Position numbers and translations under genes: made by a program
The notes under the pieces: generated by a model
Seen by the model: only the letters and a program-made list of their open reading frames with translations
Database searches by the model: none
What the model was told of the DNA's origin: nothing
Shown: positions 32,235-41,534 of the stretch, piece by piece
Numbering within the stretch: the first letter of the stretch is position 1
Layout of the letters: every line of letters starts with the position of its first letter
Assembly (NCBI RefSeq): GCF_000007345.1
Contig: NC_003552.1
Coordinates: forward strand, 1,488,001 to 1,552,000
Direction: 5' to 3'
DNA length: 64,000 nucleotides
Origin: Methanosarcina acetivorans C2A
GTDB taxonomy: Archaea > Halobacteriota > Methanosarcinia > Methanosarcinales > Methanosarcinaceae

Positions 32235-32926
32235 GGCTTGTTACGGTAGCAGGTCCTCCATCCTCAGGAAAAACCAGTATCATTGTCAAGACCATCGAAG
32301 AGCTCAGGCAAAAAGGTTTTACAATCGGTGTGGTAAAATTTGACTGTCTTTCGGCTCAGGATGAAGAACTCTATTCCGCTCACACTATTCCGGTCAGGAC
32401 CGGGCTCTCCAGAGGGCTCTGTCCTGACCACTTTTTCGTAAGCAATATAGAAGAAGCTCTCAGGTGGGCAAGAGAGAGGAAGTTTGATTTTCTGATTACC
32501 GAGAGTGCCGGGCTCTGTAACCGTTGCTCTCCCCATATTAAGGATGTCCTGGCAATTTGTGTTATTGATAATCTGAGCGGAGTCAACACGCCTAAAAAAA
32601 TCGGCCCCATGTTAAAACTTGCCGACATTGTTGTTATTACAAAAGGGGATATTGTTTCCCAGGCAGAGCGTGAGGTCTTTGCATACAGGGTCAGACAGGT
32701 TAACCCCAGGGGAATGATAGTCCAGGTTAATGGAGTTACAGGCCAGGGTAGTTTCTATCTTGCAAAACTTGTGGAAAAAACTTCTACAATTGAAACCCTT
32801 CAGGGAGCCACACTCCGATTTACTATGCCCGGAGCCCTATGTTCATATTGTCTCGGAGAGAGAAAAATCGGGGATGACAGGCAGATTGGTGTTTCAAAGC
32901 TGGTTAATTTCAGAGGAGAAGAATAG
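32231..32926 (+). CDS. P-loop GTPase with cysteine motifs (HypB/CobW-like)
   Basis: A 231-residue SIMIBI-type nucleotide-binding protein beginning at an overlapping GTG. Walker A is GPPSSGKTS, and guanine specificity is suggested by VITKGD. It has three cysteine sites: GLSRGLCPDH, ESAGLCNRCSPH and the C-terminal ALCSYCLGERKIG. This looks like the metal-handling GTPases HypB, UreG and CobW rather than a signalling GTPase. It is sandwiched, with overlap or a one-base gap, between the solute-binding-like protein and an ABC ATPase. Inference: a nucleotide-driven step in metal or metallocofactor delivery. The stop is TAG; read-through as pyrrolysine would add only 12 residues. Confidence 0.75.
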   Translation: MRLVTVAGPPSSGKTSIIVKTIEELRQKGFTIGVVKFDCLSAQDEELYSAHTIPVRTGLSRGLCPDHFFVSNIEEALRWARERKFDFLITESAGLCNRCSPHIKDVLAICVIDNLSGVNTPKKIGPMLKLADIVVITKGDIVSQAEREVFAYRVRQVNPRGMIVQVNGVTGQGSFYLAKLVEKTSTIETLQGATLRFTMPGALCSYCLGERKIGDDRQIGVSKLVNFRGEE

Positions 32927-32927
32927 C

Positions 32928-33941
32928 TTGCGTACAGATTTGCTTCACATGACAATAAATGAACTCAGGGAGATGATGCCCTGGATAGAGGATTACTTCT
33001 CTGCATTTGCAATTGATCCTGTGCAGTTCGGGAACAGGAACCTGGAAGAGCTGGGTTCGATACTTGGTGAAGATTATTTTATTGAGATGGGAAGCAGTTC
33101 TCTCGCCTTTATTGATGGTTTCTTTCTATTTATTGAGCAGGCCAGGGCTCTTCAACAGGGAAATGGGCCTACAATTGAGTCCCTGACCGTGCTCCCGGGA
33201 CGTAACAAGAATGGGGAAAAAGAAGCCTTTGCGGTAAAACTGAAAAAGGGTGAGGTGACAGCAATTGTAGGTCCGACAGGCTCGGGCAAGTCACGTCTTC
33301 TGGCCGATATCGAATCTCTGGCTCAGGAGGATACTCCCACCGGCCGCAAAATCCTGGTTAACGGCCGAGCTCCCGTGGATGAGGAGCGTTTCTCAACTGA
33401 GGGGCGTTTTATTGCGCAGCTTTCTCAGAACATGAACTTTGTTATGGATCTCAGTGTCGAGGAGTTTCTGACCCTGCATGCCGAGAGCCGTATGGTCGAT
33501 GAGGTCTCCCTTATTGTTCAGAAAATATATGATACCGCAAACATTCTGGCGGGAGAACCTTTCAGCAGGAAAACTCCCGTTACGGAACTTTCAGGGGGCC
33601 AGTCCCGCGCCCTGATGATTGCAGATACCGCACTGCTCAGTCCGGCGGCTGTCGTCCTGATCGATGAGATTGAGAATGCCGGAGTCGACAAGGTTAGATC
33701 TCTGGAGCTTCTGGTAAGTAATAACAAGATCGTTTTAATCAGTACTCATGATCCTCTTCTGGCTCTCTCGGCAGATCAGCGCCTGGTCATTCAATATGGT
33801 GGGATTTCAAAACTTTTAAAAACCACAGAGGATGAGAAAAAGTACCTGGAGAGCCTTGAAAAAGTAGACCGCAAACTTACTCATCTTAGAAATCAGTTGA
33901 GAAGAGGGGAAGAAATCGACCTCAGCGATTTTCTGGTGTAA
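32928..33941 (+). CDS. ABC-type ATPase without a permease, with N-terminal helical domain
   Basis: A 337-residue soluble ABC ATPase. All nucleotide motifs are present: Walker A GPTGSGKS, Q-loop IAQLSQNM, signature LSGGQSRA, Walker B VVLIDEIENAG and the switch histidine STHDP. About 80 residues precede the ATPase core (IEDYFSAFAIDPVQFGNRNLEEL), and I find them reminiscent of the DUF1858/DUF542 (ScdA-N) helical domain, again without cysteines. I chose the TTG at 32928 because GGAG lies nine bases upstream; an ATG at 32949 is possible. No transmembrane partner is encoded nearby, so a transport role is doubtful. Confidence 0.8.
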   Translation: MRTDLLHMTINELREMMPWIEDYFSAFAIDPVQFGNRNLEELGSILGEDYFIEMGSSSLAFIDGFFLFIEQARALQQGNGPTIESLTVLPGRNKNGEKEAFAVKLKKGEVTAIVGPTGSGKSRLLADIESLAQEDTPTGRKILVNGRAPVDEERFSTEGRFIAQLSQNMNFVMDLSVEEFLTLHAESRMVDEVSLIVQKIYDTANILAGEPFSRKTPVTELSGGQSRALMIADTALLSPAAVVLIDEIENAGVDKVRSLELLVSNNKIVLISTHDPLLALSADQRLVIQYGGISKLLKTTEDEKKYLESLEKVDRKLTHLRNQLRRGEEIDLSDFLV

Positions 33942-34071
33942 CTTAATTTCTTAGGGATAATGAATAGTACAAAAATTCCACGTGACTTTAAGAATTTTGA
34001 AACGGCTGAAATCGTTCCCTTCCGGCTTTTTTTCTATTATGTCCCGTACTCCTTGCCGCTCAAGTAGCATC

Positions 34072-37000
34072 CTATTTCTCTGTGATTGGGAATCTTACGA
34101 TAAATTCGATCCCCGAGCCCCTTTTCATTTCAAGTCTGCCATCAAGCTGGTCTACAAGGGTAGTCACCAGCTGGATGCCAAGCGTATCGGAGTTTTCCAG
34201 ATTAAAGTCTTCAGGTATACTCACCCCATTGTCCGAAACCGTTAAAACAAAATTGGTATCCTCATGCCCCTCTTTTTTGCTCTCTTCCCTGTTGCTCATA
34301 ATTTCCCCGTTTCCTTCCCTGCTCAGTTTAATTCGAATAACTCCTTTATCCCTGCCCTTAAATGCGTACTTGAGGGAGTTTGAAACAAGTTCGTTCACAA
34401 TCAATCCCAGAGGGACGGCAGTATCCATATCAAAGAAAACGTTTTCTTCTATGTCCATACTTAAACTGATGTCAACATTCCCAAGATTGTAGATCTGAAA
34501 GAGGTTTTTAACTAGTCTCTGAAGGTATGGTGAAAAATTCAAGGTATCGGTTCCCTTGCCTTCGTGCAGCTCTTCATGGATCAGGGCAATGGATATTACT
34601 CTTTCCTGGCTTTCCTTAAAAGCATTAAGGACTTCCGAATCCTCAACATGTTCTCTGCTTCTGAATTTCTCAGCCTGGAGGTCAAGCAGGGAAGATATTA
34701 CCTGCAGGTTATTCTTAATCCTGTGATGAATCTCCTTCTTGCGGGCGATTTCGATATTCGCGAGGGTCTTTTCTGCCTGCTTTCTTTCCGTAATATCTTT
34801 AATTACTCCAAGAGTTCTGTTCATATTTGTTTTTTCATCTCTGAGGAATGTCCAGTTATCTTCAAGATAGATATATTCTTCATTCTTTTTTCTAAAACGG
34901 TATTCTATTCTGTAAGCGCCTCTCTCAGACCCGAAATGTTTTTTATGATTTTCCAGGAACTTATTCAGATCTTCCGGATGAATGCGGGAAATCCAGAAAT
35001 TCAGATTAATGTTTTTCAATTCATCGGGAGTAAAGCCTGTAAGTTCTTCAGTACTGCCTGTCAGATCAACGGTATCTTTCTTTACGTCATAATCGTATAC
35101 AAGTTGCCCTGTCTGTTCCGTCACTATCCGGTACCTTTCTTCGGTTCTCTGAAGTTCTTCTTTTGCTTTTTTGCTTTCGGTGATATCCCTGGTGGTAATA
35201 GCTACCTGTCCATCGGAAAAAGGCAGCACAGTTGCACTCACGTCCGTCCAGATAGTACTGCCATCCTCTTTAACTACACCGATTTCGGAAATTTGAATTG
35301 ACCCTGGTTCTTCTAAAGCCTTTGCACTTGGAAACTCCTCAGCAGGCATTTCTGTGCCGTTTGACCTGAGATACTTCCTGGCTTTATACTTTCCTTTGAA
35401 CAGCTCCGATCTTGACAGGCCCAGGATTCTTTCAAGGGCAAGGTTTACATCGATGTTTTTTCCGTCTTTGTCAATGATTGAAACCCCAACGGGAAGCAAT
35501 TCAAAGAGAGTTTTCAATTTGCTTTCACTCTCTTTTAGCATCTCTTCAGCCTTTTTCTGCTCAGTAATATCCTGAACTGTCCCTTTCATCCGAACGGGGG
35601 TGTTTCTTTCATCTAAAATAACTTTTCCCTGTGCATGAATTACGCTTTCTTCTCCGTCAGCCCGGAAAATCCTATAATCAATACTATACGGCTTTCCGCC
35701 TAAAGCCTCTGTGATCGCATTATTCACATATTCCCGGTCATCCGGATGTATGTAACTTACAAATGTATCGTAAGTCGGGATGAATTCCTGAGGGCCGTGC
35801 CCGAAAATCCGATATTTTTCATCGGACCAGTGCAGTTCGCCGCTTGCAATGTTCCATTCCCAGCTTCCGAGACGAGCCATTTTTTGAGCTTCGGCAAGCC
35901 CTCTTTCGCTCTCTTTCAGTAACTTATAAGCCTTTTCAAGCTCTGATGTGCGTTTTTTTACCATATTTTCCAGGTTGTCAAGTGTGTCTTTCAATTTAGC
36001 TTCCGTTTTTTTCCGTTCGGTAATATCGGTAAGCATACTCATAGAGCCAGTAAACCTGCCGTCCTTGCCAAAAAGGGCTTTAGAATTCACAAGAGCCCAT
36101 AAAGGGGAGCCATCTATACGCAGCAGTCTGAATTCATGGCTTTCACTGATACCCTGCCGCCTTTTTTTCATCCTCATCTCGAAAATAGCTTTACCCTCTT
36201 CATCGGTAAAATCCCTTACAGATTTGCCGATAATCTCTTCCCGGCTGTATCCTAACATCTCTGCCATTTTCTTATTTACGTAAGTGGTCCTTGCTTCCGA
36301 GTCATGGACCCATTCAAGTATCCATATACCTTCGTTTGCTGTCTCAATGAGATTGCGGTACTTTTCCTCGCTTTCACGCAGTGCAGCTTCTGCTTTCTTG
36401 CGTTCAGTTATATCGATAAAGGTGCCGATGCTGCCGCGCACACGCCCTTCAAAGTCGTGCAGGGGGCTGGCTGACCCTAAAAGTCCCCGCAATTCCCCAC
36501 TGGGCAACAGTACGTCTATTTCCGCGTTGAGCACGTCGATATCCTTTATGGAGGCTTGCAGCATGGGCAATTCGTCCGCGGCTAATTCGCGGCCCTGGCA
36601 GAAGAAGCGTCGCGTAGATGTGACTTTTGGCGAGATATTTTCCCCTACTTCTACCTCGTATAACTCGTTAGCCATCCGGTTGCCGGTGATGTTTTGAGCT
36701 TGCGGATCGTGGCCGGTCCAGATGGCAACAGGCGCAACTTCCATTATTGTTTCCATTTCTTCGGCTCGCTGACGAGTTTGTTCTTCCAGTTGTTTGCGCT
36801 CGGTGATGTCCTGGACAATGCCTGCCATCCGGTGCACGCTTCCGGTGATATCCATCAGGTGCCGTCCGGCCGCCCAAATCCATCGGAGTTCCCCATCCAC
36901 ACGCCGGATGCGGCACTCAAAACTCCAGTCACTGCACGTGGTTATGGCCTTGCGGAACTTTTCGTCAACCATCGCACGGTCTTCAGGAAGTACGTGATCG

Positions 37001-38139
37001 AGGAACATCTCGTAGGTCCACTGCGGGAGCAGTTGTTCGTAGCCGAAGATGCGGTCGTGCTCAAGCGACCGATAAGCGGTATGATCTACAAGATCGAGGT
37101 CCCACGCGCCGGTGCGGCTGGTTTCGAGCGCGAAGCGCAACCGTTCCTCACCCTCGCGAACTGCCTCTTCCGCCCTCTTCCGTTCGGTGATATCGCGGGC
37201 AAAGTGGATGCACCCGGTAAGTTTTCCTTCCGAATCATGCAGTGGAGAGACACTAAGTATGAAATCTCCTCCCAGAGAATCTTCACGAACTTCTTCGGTG
37301 TGCTCAACCCCGTCCATAAGTAACTGCCTGTAAGGGCAAAAAGAAGGAGGCTTGTCCCTCCCATGGATGGCACGGTAACAGATTAAACCTGCACACCCTT
37401 CCGGTGTTCTGCCAAGTCTTGCTGCCATTGCTCTGTTCGCACGAACAATCCGGTATTCAGTATCAAGTATGGCTATAAGGTCCGGCACGGCATCAAAGGT
37501 AAATTCCCAGTTCTTTGTGGCTTGAAGAGCTGTTTCTTCTGCCCTCTTGCGTCTGGGACTTTCTATCGGATCCCATTTTCCTTCTCTTTTAATCAGAGCA
37601 AATTGATGGTTGGCAACAACGTCGATTATTTCGCCTGCATTGCATCTATCGAGAGAGTAAGTACATAGGGACAATACCGGGCAGTTGCTGACGACTCCGT
37701 CTCCCTGTTCTTCATAATCAACGAAATCGTTCCAGTCTTTTTTTTCCAGCCAGGAAATGTTCGTTGCCGTTCTCAATCCTTCATAGCCATTCTTCAGGGC
37801 CTGACCGATTTTTTCGACCCATCTGTTCAATAAGCTCTCCTTATCGAAAACCCCATTTTTTAAACACCAATGAGTGCAGGAAATAATTTCGATCTGCCCC
37901 TTCTCCAGGTAAACATCAATATCAGGAACAGCTTTTCTGAGGGCTTCTTTTGCTTCTCCCGTTTCCAGGGGTTCTGAGGTGATCCATACAGAATATTCGC
38001 TATTTTCCAGTCCTGCTCTGAAATAAGGGACAAGTATCTCTATCAAATCTTCTTTTGTCTGGTAGAACTGGCAGAAGTGAGTCCCCCACGGCACATCCCC
38101 AACAACATCAATACCGGACTTTCTCAGCTGTCCTTTCAT
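34072..38139 (-). CDS. Giant MEDS-PAS histidine kinase (HisKA_2 type)
   Basis: A 1355-residue soluble sensor kinase. It has an N-terminal MEDS domain (GDVPWGTHFCQFYQTKEDL, about 1-190), then about seven PAS domains, most ending in DITERK. The core has KEIHHRIKNNLQVISSLLDLQ and an HATPase (NELVSNSLKYAF, SDNGVSIPED). The MEDS-PAS1 part is a paralogue of the kinase at 25317-29687, whereas the kinase core matches the one at 22392-24242, so the gene is a mosaic. DNA coding for residues about 330-580 (36400-37150) is visibly richer in G and C, with a different codon style. The ATP-binding motif has SIPED in place of the usual GMPE. Confidence 0.9.
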   Translation of the reverse strand: MKGQLRKSGIDVVGDVPWGTHFCQFYQTKEDLIEILVPYFRAGLENSEYSVWITSEPLETGEAKEALRKAVPDIDVYLEKGQIEIISCTHWCLKNGVFDKESLLNRWVEKIGQALKNGYEGLRTATNISWLEKKDWNDFVDYEEQGDGVVSNCPVLSLCTYSLDRCNAGEIIDVVANHQFALIKREGKWDPIESPRRKRAEETALQATKNWEFTFDAVPDLIAILDTEYRIVRANRAMAARLGRTPEGCAGLICYRAIHGRDKPPSFCPYRQLLMDGVEHTEEVREDSLGGDFILSVSPLHDSEGKLTGCIHFARDITERKRAEEAVREGEERLRFALETSRTGAWDLDLVDHTAYRSLEHDRIFGYEQLLPQWTYEMFLDHVLPEDRAMVDEKFRKAITTCSDWSFECRIRRVDGELRWIWAAGRHLMDITGSVHRMAGIVQDITERKQLEEQTRQRAEEMETIMEVAPVAIWTGHDPQAQNITGNRMANELYEVEVGENISPKVTSTRRFFCQGRELAADELPMLQASIKDIDVLNAEIDVLLPSGELRGLLGSASPLHDFEGRVRGSIGTFIDITERKKAEAALRESEEKYRNLIETANEGIWILEWVHDSEARTTYVNKKMAEMLGYSREEIIGKSVRDFTDEEGKAIFEMRMKKRRQGISESHEFRLLRIDGSPLWALVNSKALFGKDGRFTGSMSMLTDITERKKTEAKLKDTLDNLENMVKKRTSELEKAYKLLKESERGLAEAQKMARLGSWEWNIASGELHWSDEKYRIFGHGPQEFIPTYDTFVSYIHPDDREYVNNAITEALGGKPYSIDYRIFRADGEESVIHAQGKVILDERNTPVRMKGTVQDITEQKKAEEMLKESESKLKTLFELLPVGVSIIDKDGKNIDVNLALERILGLSRSELFKGKYKARKYLRSNGTEMPAEEFPSAKALEEPGSIQISEIGVVKEDGSTIWTDVSATVLPFSDGQVAITTRDITESKKAKEELQRTEERYRIVTEQTGQLVYDYDVKKDTVDLTGSTEELTGFTPDELKNINLNFWISRIHPEDLNKFLENHKKHFGSERGAYRIEYRFRKKNEEYIYLEDNWTFLRDEKTNMNRTLGVIKDITERKQAEKTLANIEIARKKEIHHRIKNNLQVISSLLDLQAEKFRSREHVEDSEVLNAFKESQERVISIALIHEELHEGKGTDTLNFSPYLQRLVKNLFQIYNLGNVDISLSMDIEENVFFDMDTAVPLGLIVNELVSNSLKYAFKGRDKGVIRIKLSREGNGEIMSNREESKKEGHEDTNFVLTVSDNGVSIPEDFNLENSDTLGIQLVTTLVDQLDGRLEMKRGSGIEFIVRFPITEK

Positions 38140-38587
38140 CCCTATCCCTTCTGGCTTATTTCAATAGTACCCTGCTTACGGACGATATTCTTCAATAATT
38201 TATGGCTGGATCGGAAATGAATGTAAGGTTCTTCTGTTTATGATTTCACGTAAATTGTTTGATTTAACGTAAACTTTCCACTTGTCATATTGAAATAATT
38301 ATATATGTTTTTGGAGGAATAATGACAACTCCATTTTCGATTTGAATATTTATTCAAAAATTAGATTCCGGGTGTTCTCTTAGCAGTTATTTCCTTTACA
38401 GGAATGGCTGGCTTAAAAAACGTATTGTAAGTATTAGTAATTAGTTATTTTTTTATCTTACTTTATAATTCAAGTGCAGTAAATATTCTTCCATTCCAAT
38501 ATATGGAAATGGCGTTATATTTACCGCTTTAAAGACTTTAGGAAATTTAAAAATGGGTGAAATTATTCCCTTCTGCTTCTTTTCTGC
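38140..38587. other. Spacer, AT-rich, no gene seen
   Basis: About 450 bases between the kinase start and the 3' end of the SAH hydrolase gene. It holds AT-rich promoter-like sequence (for example ATAATTATATATG near 38295) that may serve the kinase. I see no coding sequence or repeat. Confidence 0.4.
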
Positions 38588-39823
38588 TTACGTCCCGCAC
38601 TCCCAGCCGGTCATATAGCATTCCTGCTTGGAAGTAAGTTCGTCAATGCTTATGCCCATGGATTCAAGCTTCAGTTTTGCCACGTAGGTATCAATTCCTC
38701 TGGGGACGCCGTGGACTCCGTTCAGAAGCGTATTTTCGGCAATGTAGCGCACGCAGAGGGCCTGGTTTGCAAAACTCATGTCCATGACTTCGGCAGGGTG
38801 TCCGTCGCCTGCAGCCAGGTTTACGAGCCTGCCTTCGGCTATGACATTAATGCGCCTGTCGCCTATATCATATTCTTTTATATTGTGCCTGACAGTTTTA
38901 ACGGATTTTGCAAGGGAGGTAAGGGCTTCCATATCGATTTCCACGTTGAAATGTCCTGAGTTTGCAAGGACTGCCCCGTCCGGCATGACCTTGAAGTGCT
39001 CGGCTGTAAGGATATCGCGGTTTCCGGTGGTCGTAACAAAGATCTCTCCCAGCCTTGCAGCGTCTGCCATTCTCATGACTCTGTACCCGTCCATCCTGGC
39101 TTCAAGAGCCCTTATCGGGTCTACTTCTGTGACGATCACATTTGCGCCCAGGCCTGCAGCCCGCATTGCAACCCCACGCCCGCACCAGCCGTAGCCTCCA
39201 ACAACAACGTTTTTGCCTGCCACAAGAAGGTTTGTAGTCCGGTTAATCCCGTCCCAGGCTGACTGCCCGGTCCCGTAGCGGTTGTCAAAGAGATATTTGG
39301 TCATGGCATCGTTTACCGCAATTACCGGCATCTTGAGAGCGCCTTCCTTTTCCATGGCATGAAGCCTGTGAACTCCTGTGGTTGTTTCCTCGCAGCCTCC
39401 GAGGATCTTCGGGAGCAGATCTGTCCTTTCTTTGTGGAGTTTGAATATAAGGTCTGCTCCGTCATCGATTGTGATGTCAGGTTCTATGTCAAGGACTTTA
39501 TCTATTGCTTCATAGTACTCGCTGGTACAGCACCCGTATCTTGCGAAACAGCTAATATTTTTTCGCGTGTCAAGAGCCCTTGCCACGTCGTCCTGTGTGC
39601 TCAGAGGGTTGCAGCCCGAAATAGCTACCTGTGCGCCGCCTGCAGCCAGCGTCTCGACAAGGACCGCGGTCTTTGCTTCTACATGAAGGGCCATTCCTAC
39701 TTTAAGCCCTTTCAGGGGTTTTTCTTTCTCGAACTTCTCCCTGATTATCGCAATTACCGGCATGTGGTTTCTTGCCCATTCCATTTTCATGTTTCCGGAT
39801 TCTACAAGTTCTTGTTCGGTCAT
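38588..39823 (-). CDS. ahcY: S-adenosylhomocysteine (or S-inosylhomocysteine) hydrolase
   Basis: A 411-residue NAD-dependent hydrolase that cleaves the product of SAM-dependent methylation to homocysteine and a nucleoside. The substrate domain shows MALHVEAKTAVL, CNPLSTQDDVA and GGCEETTTGVHRL. The NAD-binding Rossmann motif is VVVGYGWCGRG preceded by KNV, and the C-terminal part has DGHPAEVMDMSFANQAL. In Methanocaldococcus the homologue prefers S-inosylhomocysteine, formed by a deaminase related to the next gene upstream. That pairing here makes the inosyl route plausible. A 42-bp tandem array lies just 5' of the start. Confidence 0.95.
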   Translation of the reverse strand: MTEQELVESGNMKMEWARNHMPVIAIIREKFEKEKPLKGLKVGMALHVEAKTAVLVETLAAGGAQVAISGCNPLSTQDDVARALDTRKNISCFARYGCCTSEYYEAIDKVLDIEPDITIDDGADLIFKLHKERTDLLPKILGGCEETTTGVHRLHAMEKEGALKMPVIAVNDAMTKYLFDNRYGTGQSAWDGINRTTNLLVAGKNVVVGGYGWCGRGVAMRAAGLGANVIVTEVDPIRALEARMDGYRVMRMADAARLGEIFVTTTGNRDILTAEHFKVMPDGAVLANSGHFNVEIDMEALTSLAKSVKTVRHNIKEYDIGDRRINVIAEGRLVNLAAGDGHPAEVMDMSFANQALCVRYIAENTLLNGVHGVPRGIDTYVAKLKLESMGISIDELTSKQECYMTGWECGT

Positions 39824-39877
39824 GATTATCCCGTCAATCAGATAATGCTTTAATTAAATGGCTAATACGCTTGAATT

Positions 39878-40020
39878 CTCAGATTAATGCTTGAATTAAA
39901 AAACTTAATACATTTGAATCCTCAGATAAATGCTTGAATTACGTGATTCATACGGTTTAGTTCTCAGATAAATGCTTGAATTACGTGATTCATACGGTTT
40001 AGTTCTCAGATAAATGCTTG
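39878..40020. repeat. 42-bp tandem repeat array 5' of ahcY
   Basis: Units beginning CTCAGATAAATGCTTGAAT start at 39921, 39963 and 40005. The first two are complete and identical 42-base units, and the third is partial. A diverged copy begins at 39878. The array ends about 55 bases from the ahcY ATG, so it lies in the promoter or leader. The remaining spacer to 40210 has no gene. Confidence 0.85.
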
Positions 40021-40210
40021 AATCAAACGACTGATTAGGCCGGTGATTAAGCCGGAACTTTGATTTCTCAACCCCTTCCGGTGAGTTTACTCAAACTGAA
40101 ACTATATTTGCCTGCAGATTGAATCAAACCCGTGCTTATGTTTGGCTTTCAGGTATTTATTGTTCCTGTATAACAATATCTAATGCGTTATATGACATTT
40201 CCCTGATTTT

Positions 40211-41509
40211 TCAGGCATTTGCCCTTGCTACGAGTTCTTCTGCAGCCGTCCTGGCTTCTTCGATGACTTTTTCCTCGTCCATTACAAGTACCCTGTAATT
40301 GTCCATAAGGACTTTTCCGTCCACGATTGTTGTCCTGACGTCGCAGCCTTTTGCAGAATAGACCAGGTGGGACGGGACATCGAAACAGGGAGTAAGGTGC
40401 GGTTTTTTCATGTCCACTACAATCATATCCGCCTTCTTTCCTACCTTCAACATTCCGGTTTCCGTGCCAAGGGCTTTTGCCCCGTTAACGGTTGCCATCT
40501 CAAGGACCTGGCGGGCCGGAAGAGCGGTCGGGTTGCCCGTGCTTACCTTGTGCAGGAGGGCAGCAGTTTTTATTTCTTCAAACAGGTCAAGGTTGTTGTT
40601 TGAGGCGCAGCCGTCAGTGCCAAGAGTGACATTTACCCCCTTTTCCAGCATCTTGTATACCGGGGCAATTCCGGATGCCAGTTTCATATTACTTATGGGG
40701 TTGTGGGATACGTTTACTTCTCTCTGCCTTAAAATCTCTATATCTCCGTCCGAAAGCCATACACAGTGGGCAGCAAGCACATCAGGGCCGAAAAATCCTA
40801 TGTCTTCAAGCAGGTGTACGGAACATTTTCCGTACCTTTCTTTCATCGCGTTCAGTTCGGCTTCGGTTTCCAGGACGTGAATATGTAGGCCTGCTCCGTC
40901 CCTGTGGGCTTCTTCTTTTACCTTTGTAAGGAATTCCTCCGAGCAGGTGTTAGGGGCATGGGGGCCGTACATGGTTTTTATCCTGCCGTCTGCTGCTCCC
41001 TGCCAGGCCCTGACAAAGCGTTTTCCTTCCTTAAGGTCAGCTTCTCCTTTTTCTTCGTTCCAGAGTTCAATTAAGCCGTGGGAAAGGGAGGCCCGAAGTC
41101 CCGATGCCTCTACAGCCTTTGCCGTTTCGTCCATATAGAAATACATGTCTGCAAAGGATGTTGTTCCGGATTTGATCATTTCCAGGCATGCGAGCAGGCT
41201 GCCTTTATATACATCTTCGGCCTTCAACTGGGCTTCGGCAGGCCAGATATGTTTTTCAAGCCATTCCGCAAGCTGGAGGTCGTCGGCATAACCCCGGAAA
41301 AGGGTCATTGCTGCATGGGTGTGCGTGTTTGCAAGCCCCGGCATTACTACCGAACCCTTTGCATCGATTACTGTGTCGGCATTTTCTTTTGTATTCTCCC
41401 CGATCTCCGTGATCTTTCCGTCTTCGATAACAACGGTCCCGTTTTTAAGGTCTCCGGCATCGGGGTCCATCGTTAAAACGTAGGCATTTTTTATGATTAT
41501 GTCAGCCAT
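40211..41509 (-). CDS. dadD: Amidohydrolase: 5'-deoxyadenosine / SAH / methylthioadenosine deaminase family
   Basis: A 432-residue metal-dependent amidohydrolase (TIM barrel) of the ATZ/TRZ deaminase group. Metal ligands appear in MPGLANTHTHAAM, in HIHVLETEAE, in AAHCVWL and in LGTDGCASNNNLDLF. The family includes archaeal DadD, which deaminates 5'-deoxyadenosine and also SAH and methylthioadenosine. Its position upstream of ahcY supports a role in recycling SAM products. I chose the ATG at 41509 (MADIIIKNAYVL); a TTG at 41539 is in frame but lies in repeat sequence. Confidence 0.88.
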   Translation of the reverse strand: MADIIIKNAYVLTMDPDAGDLKNGTVVIEDGKITEIGENTKENADTVIDAKGSVVMPGLANTHTHAAMTLFRGYADDLQLAEWLEKHIWPAEAQLKAEDVYKGSLLACLEMIKSGTTSFADMYFYMDETAKAVEASGLRASLSHGLIELWNEEKGEADLKEGKRFVRAWQGAADGRIKTMYGPHAPNTCSEEFLTKVKEEAHRDGAGLHIHVLETEAELNAMKERYGKCSVHLLEDIGFFGPDVLAAHCVWLSDGDIEILRQREVNVSHNPISNMKLASGIAPVYKMLEKGVNVTLGTDGCASNNNLDLFEEIKTAALLHKVSTGNPTALPARQVLEMATVNGAKALGTETGMLKVGKKADMIVVDMKKPHLTPCFDVPSHLVYSAKGCDVRTTIVDGKVLMDNYRVLVMDEEKVIEEARTAAEELVARANA

Positions 41510-41534
41510 ATGATCATATCCGTCAGATTTGAAT

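Noticed and set aside
32730-32927. Upstream extension of the ABC ATPase frame into the GTPase gene
   Set aside because: It overlaps the GTPase coding sequence by about 200 bases in another frame. GGAG with TTG at 32928 gives a start that leaves the GTPase intact.
34564-35301. 245-codon plus-strand frame opposite the second MEDS kinase
   Set aside because: Antisense to a well-supported kinase domain; Phe-rich and motif-free.
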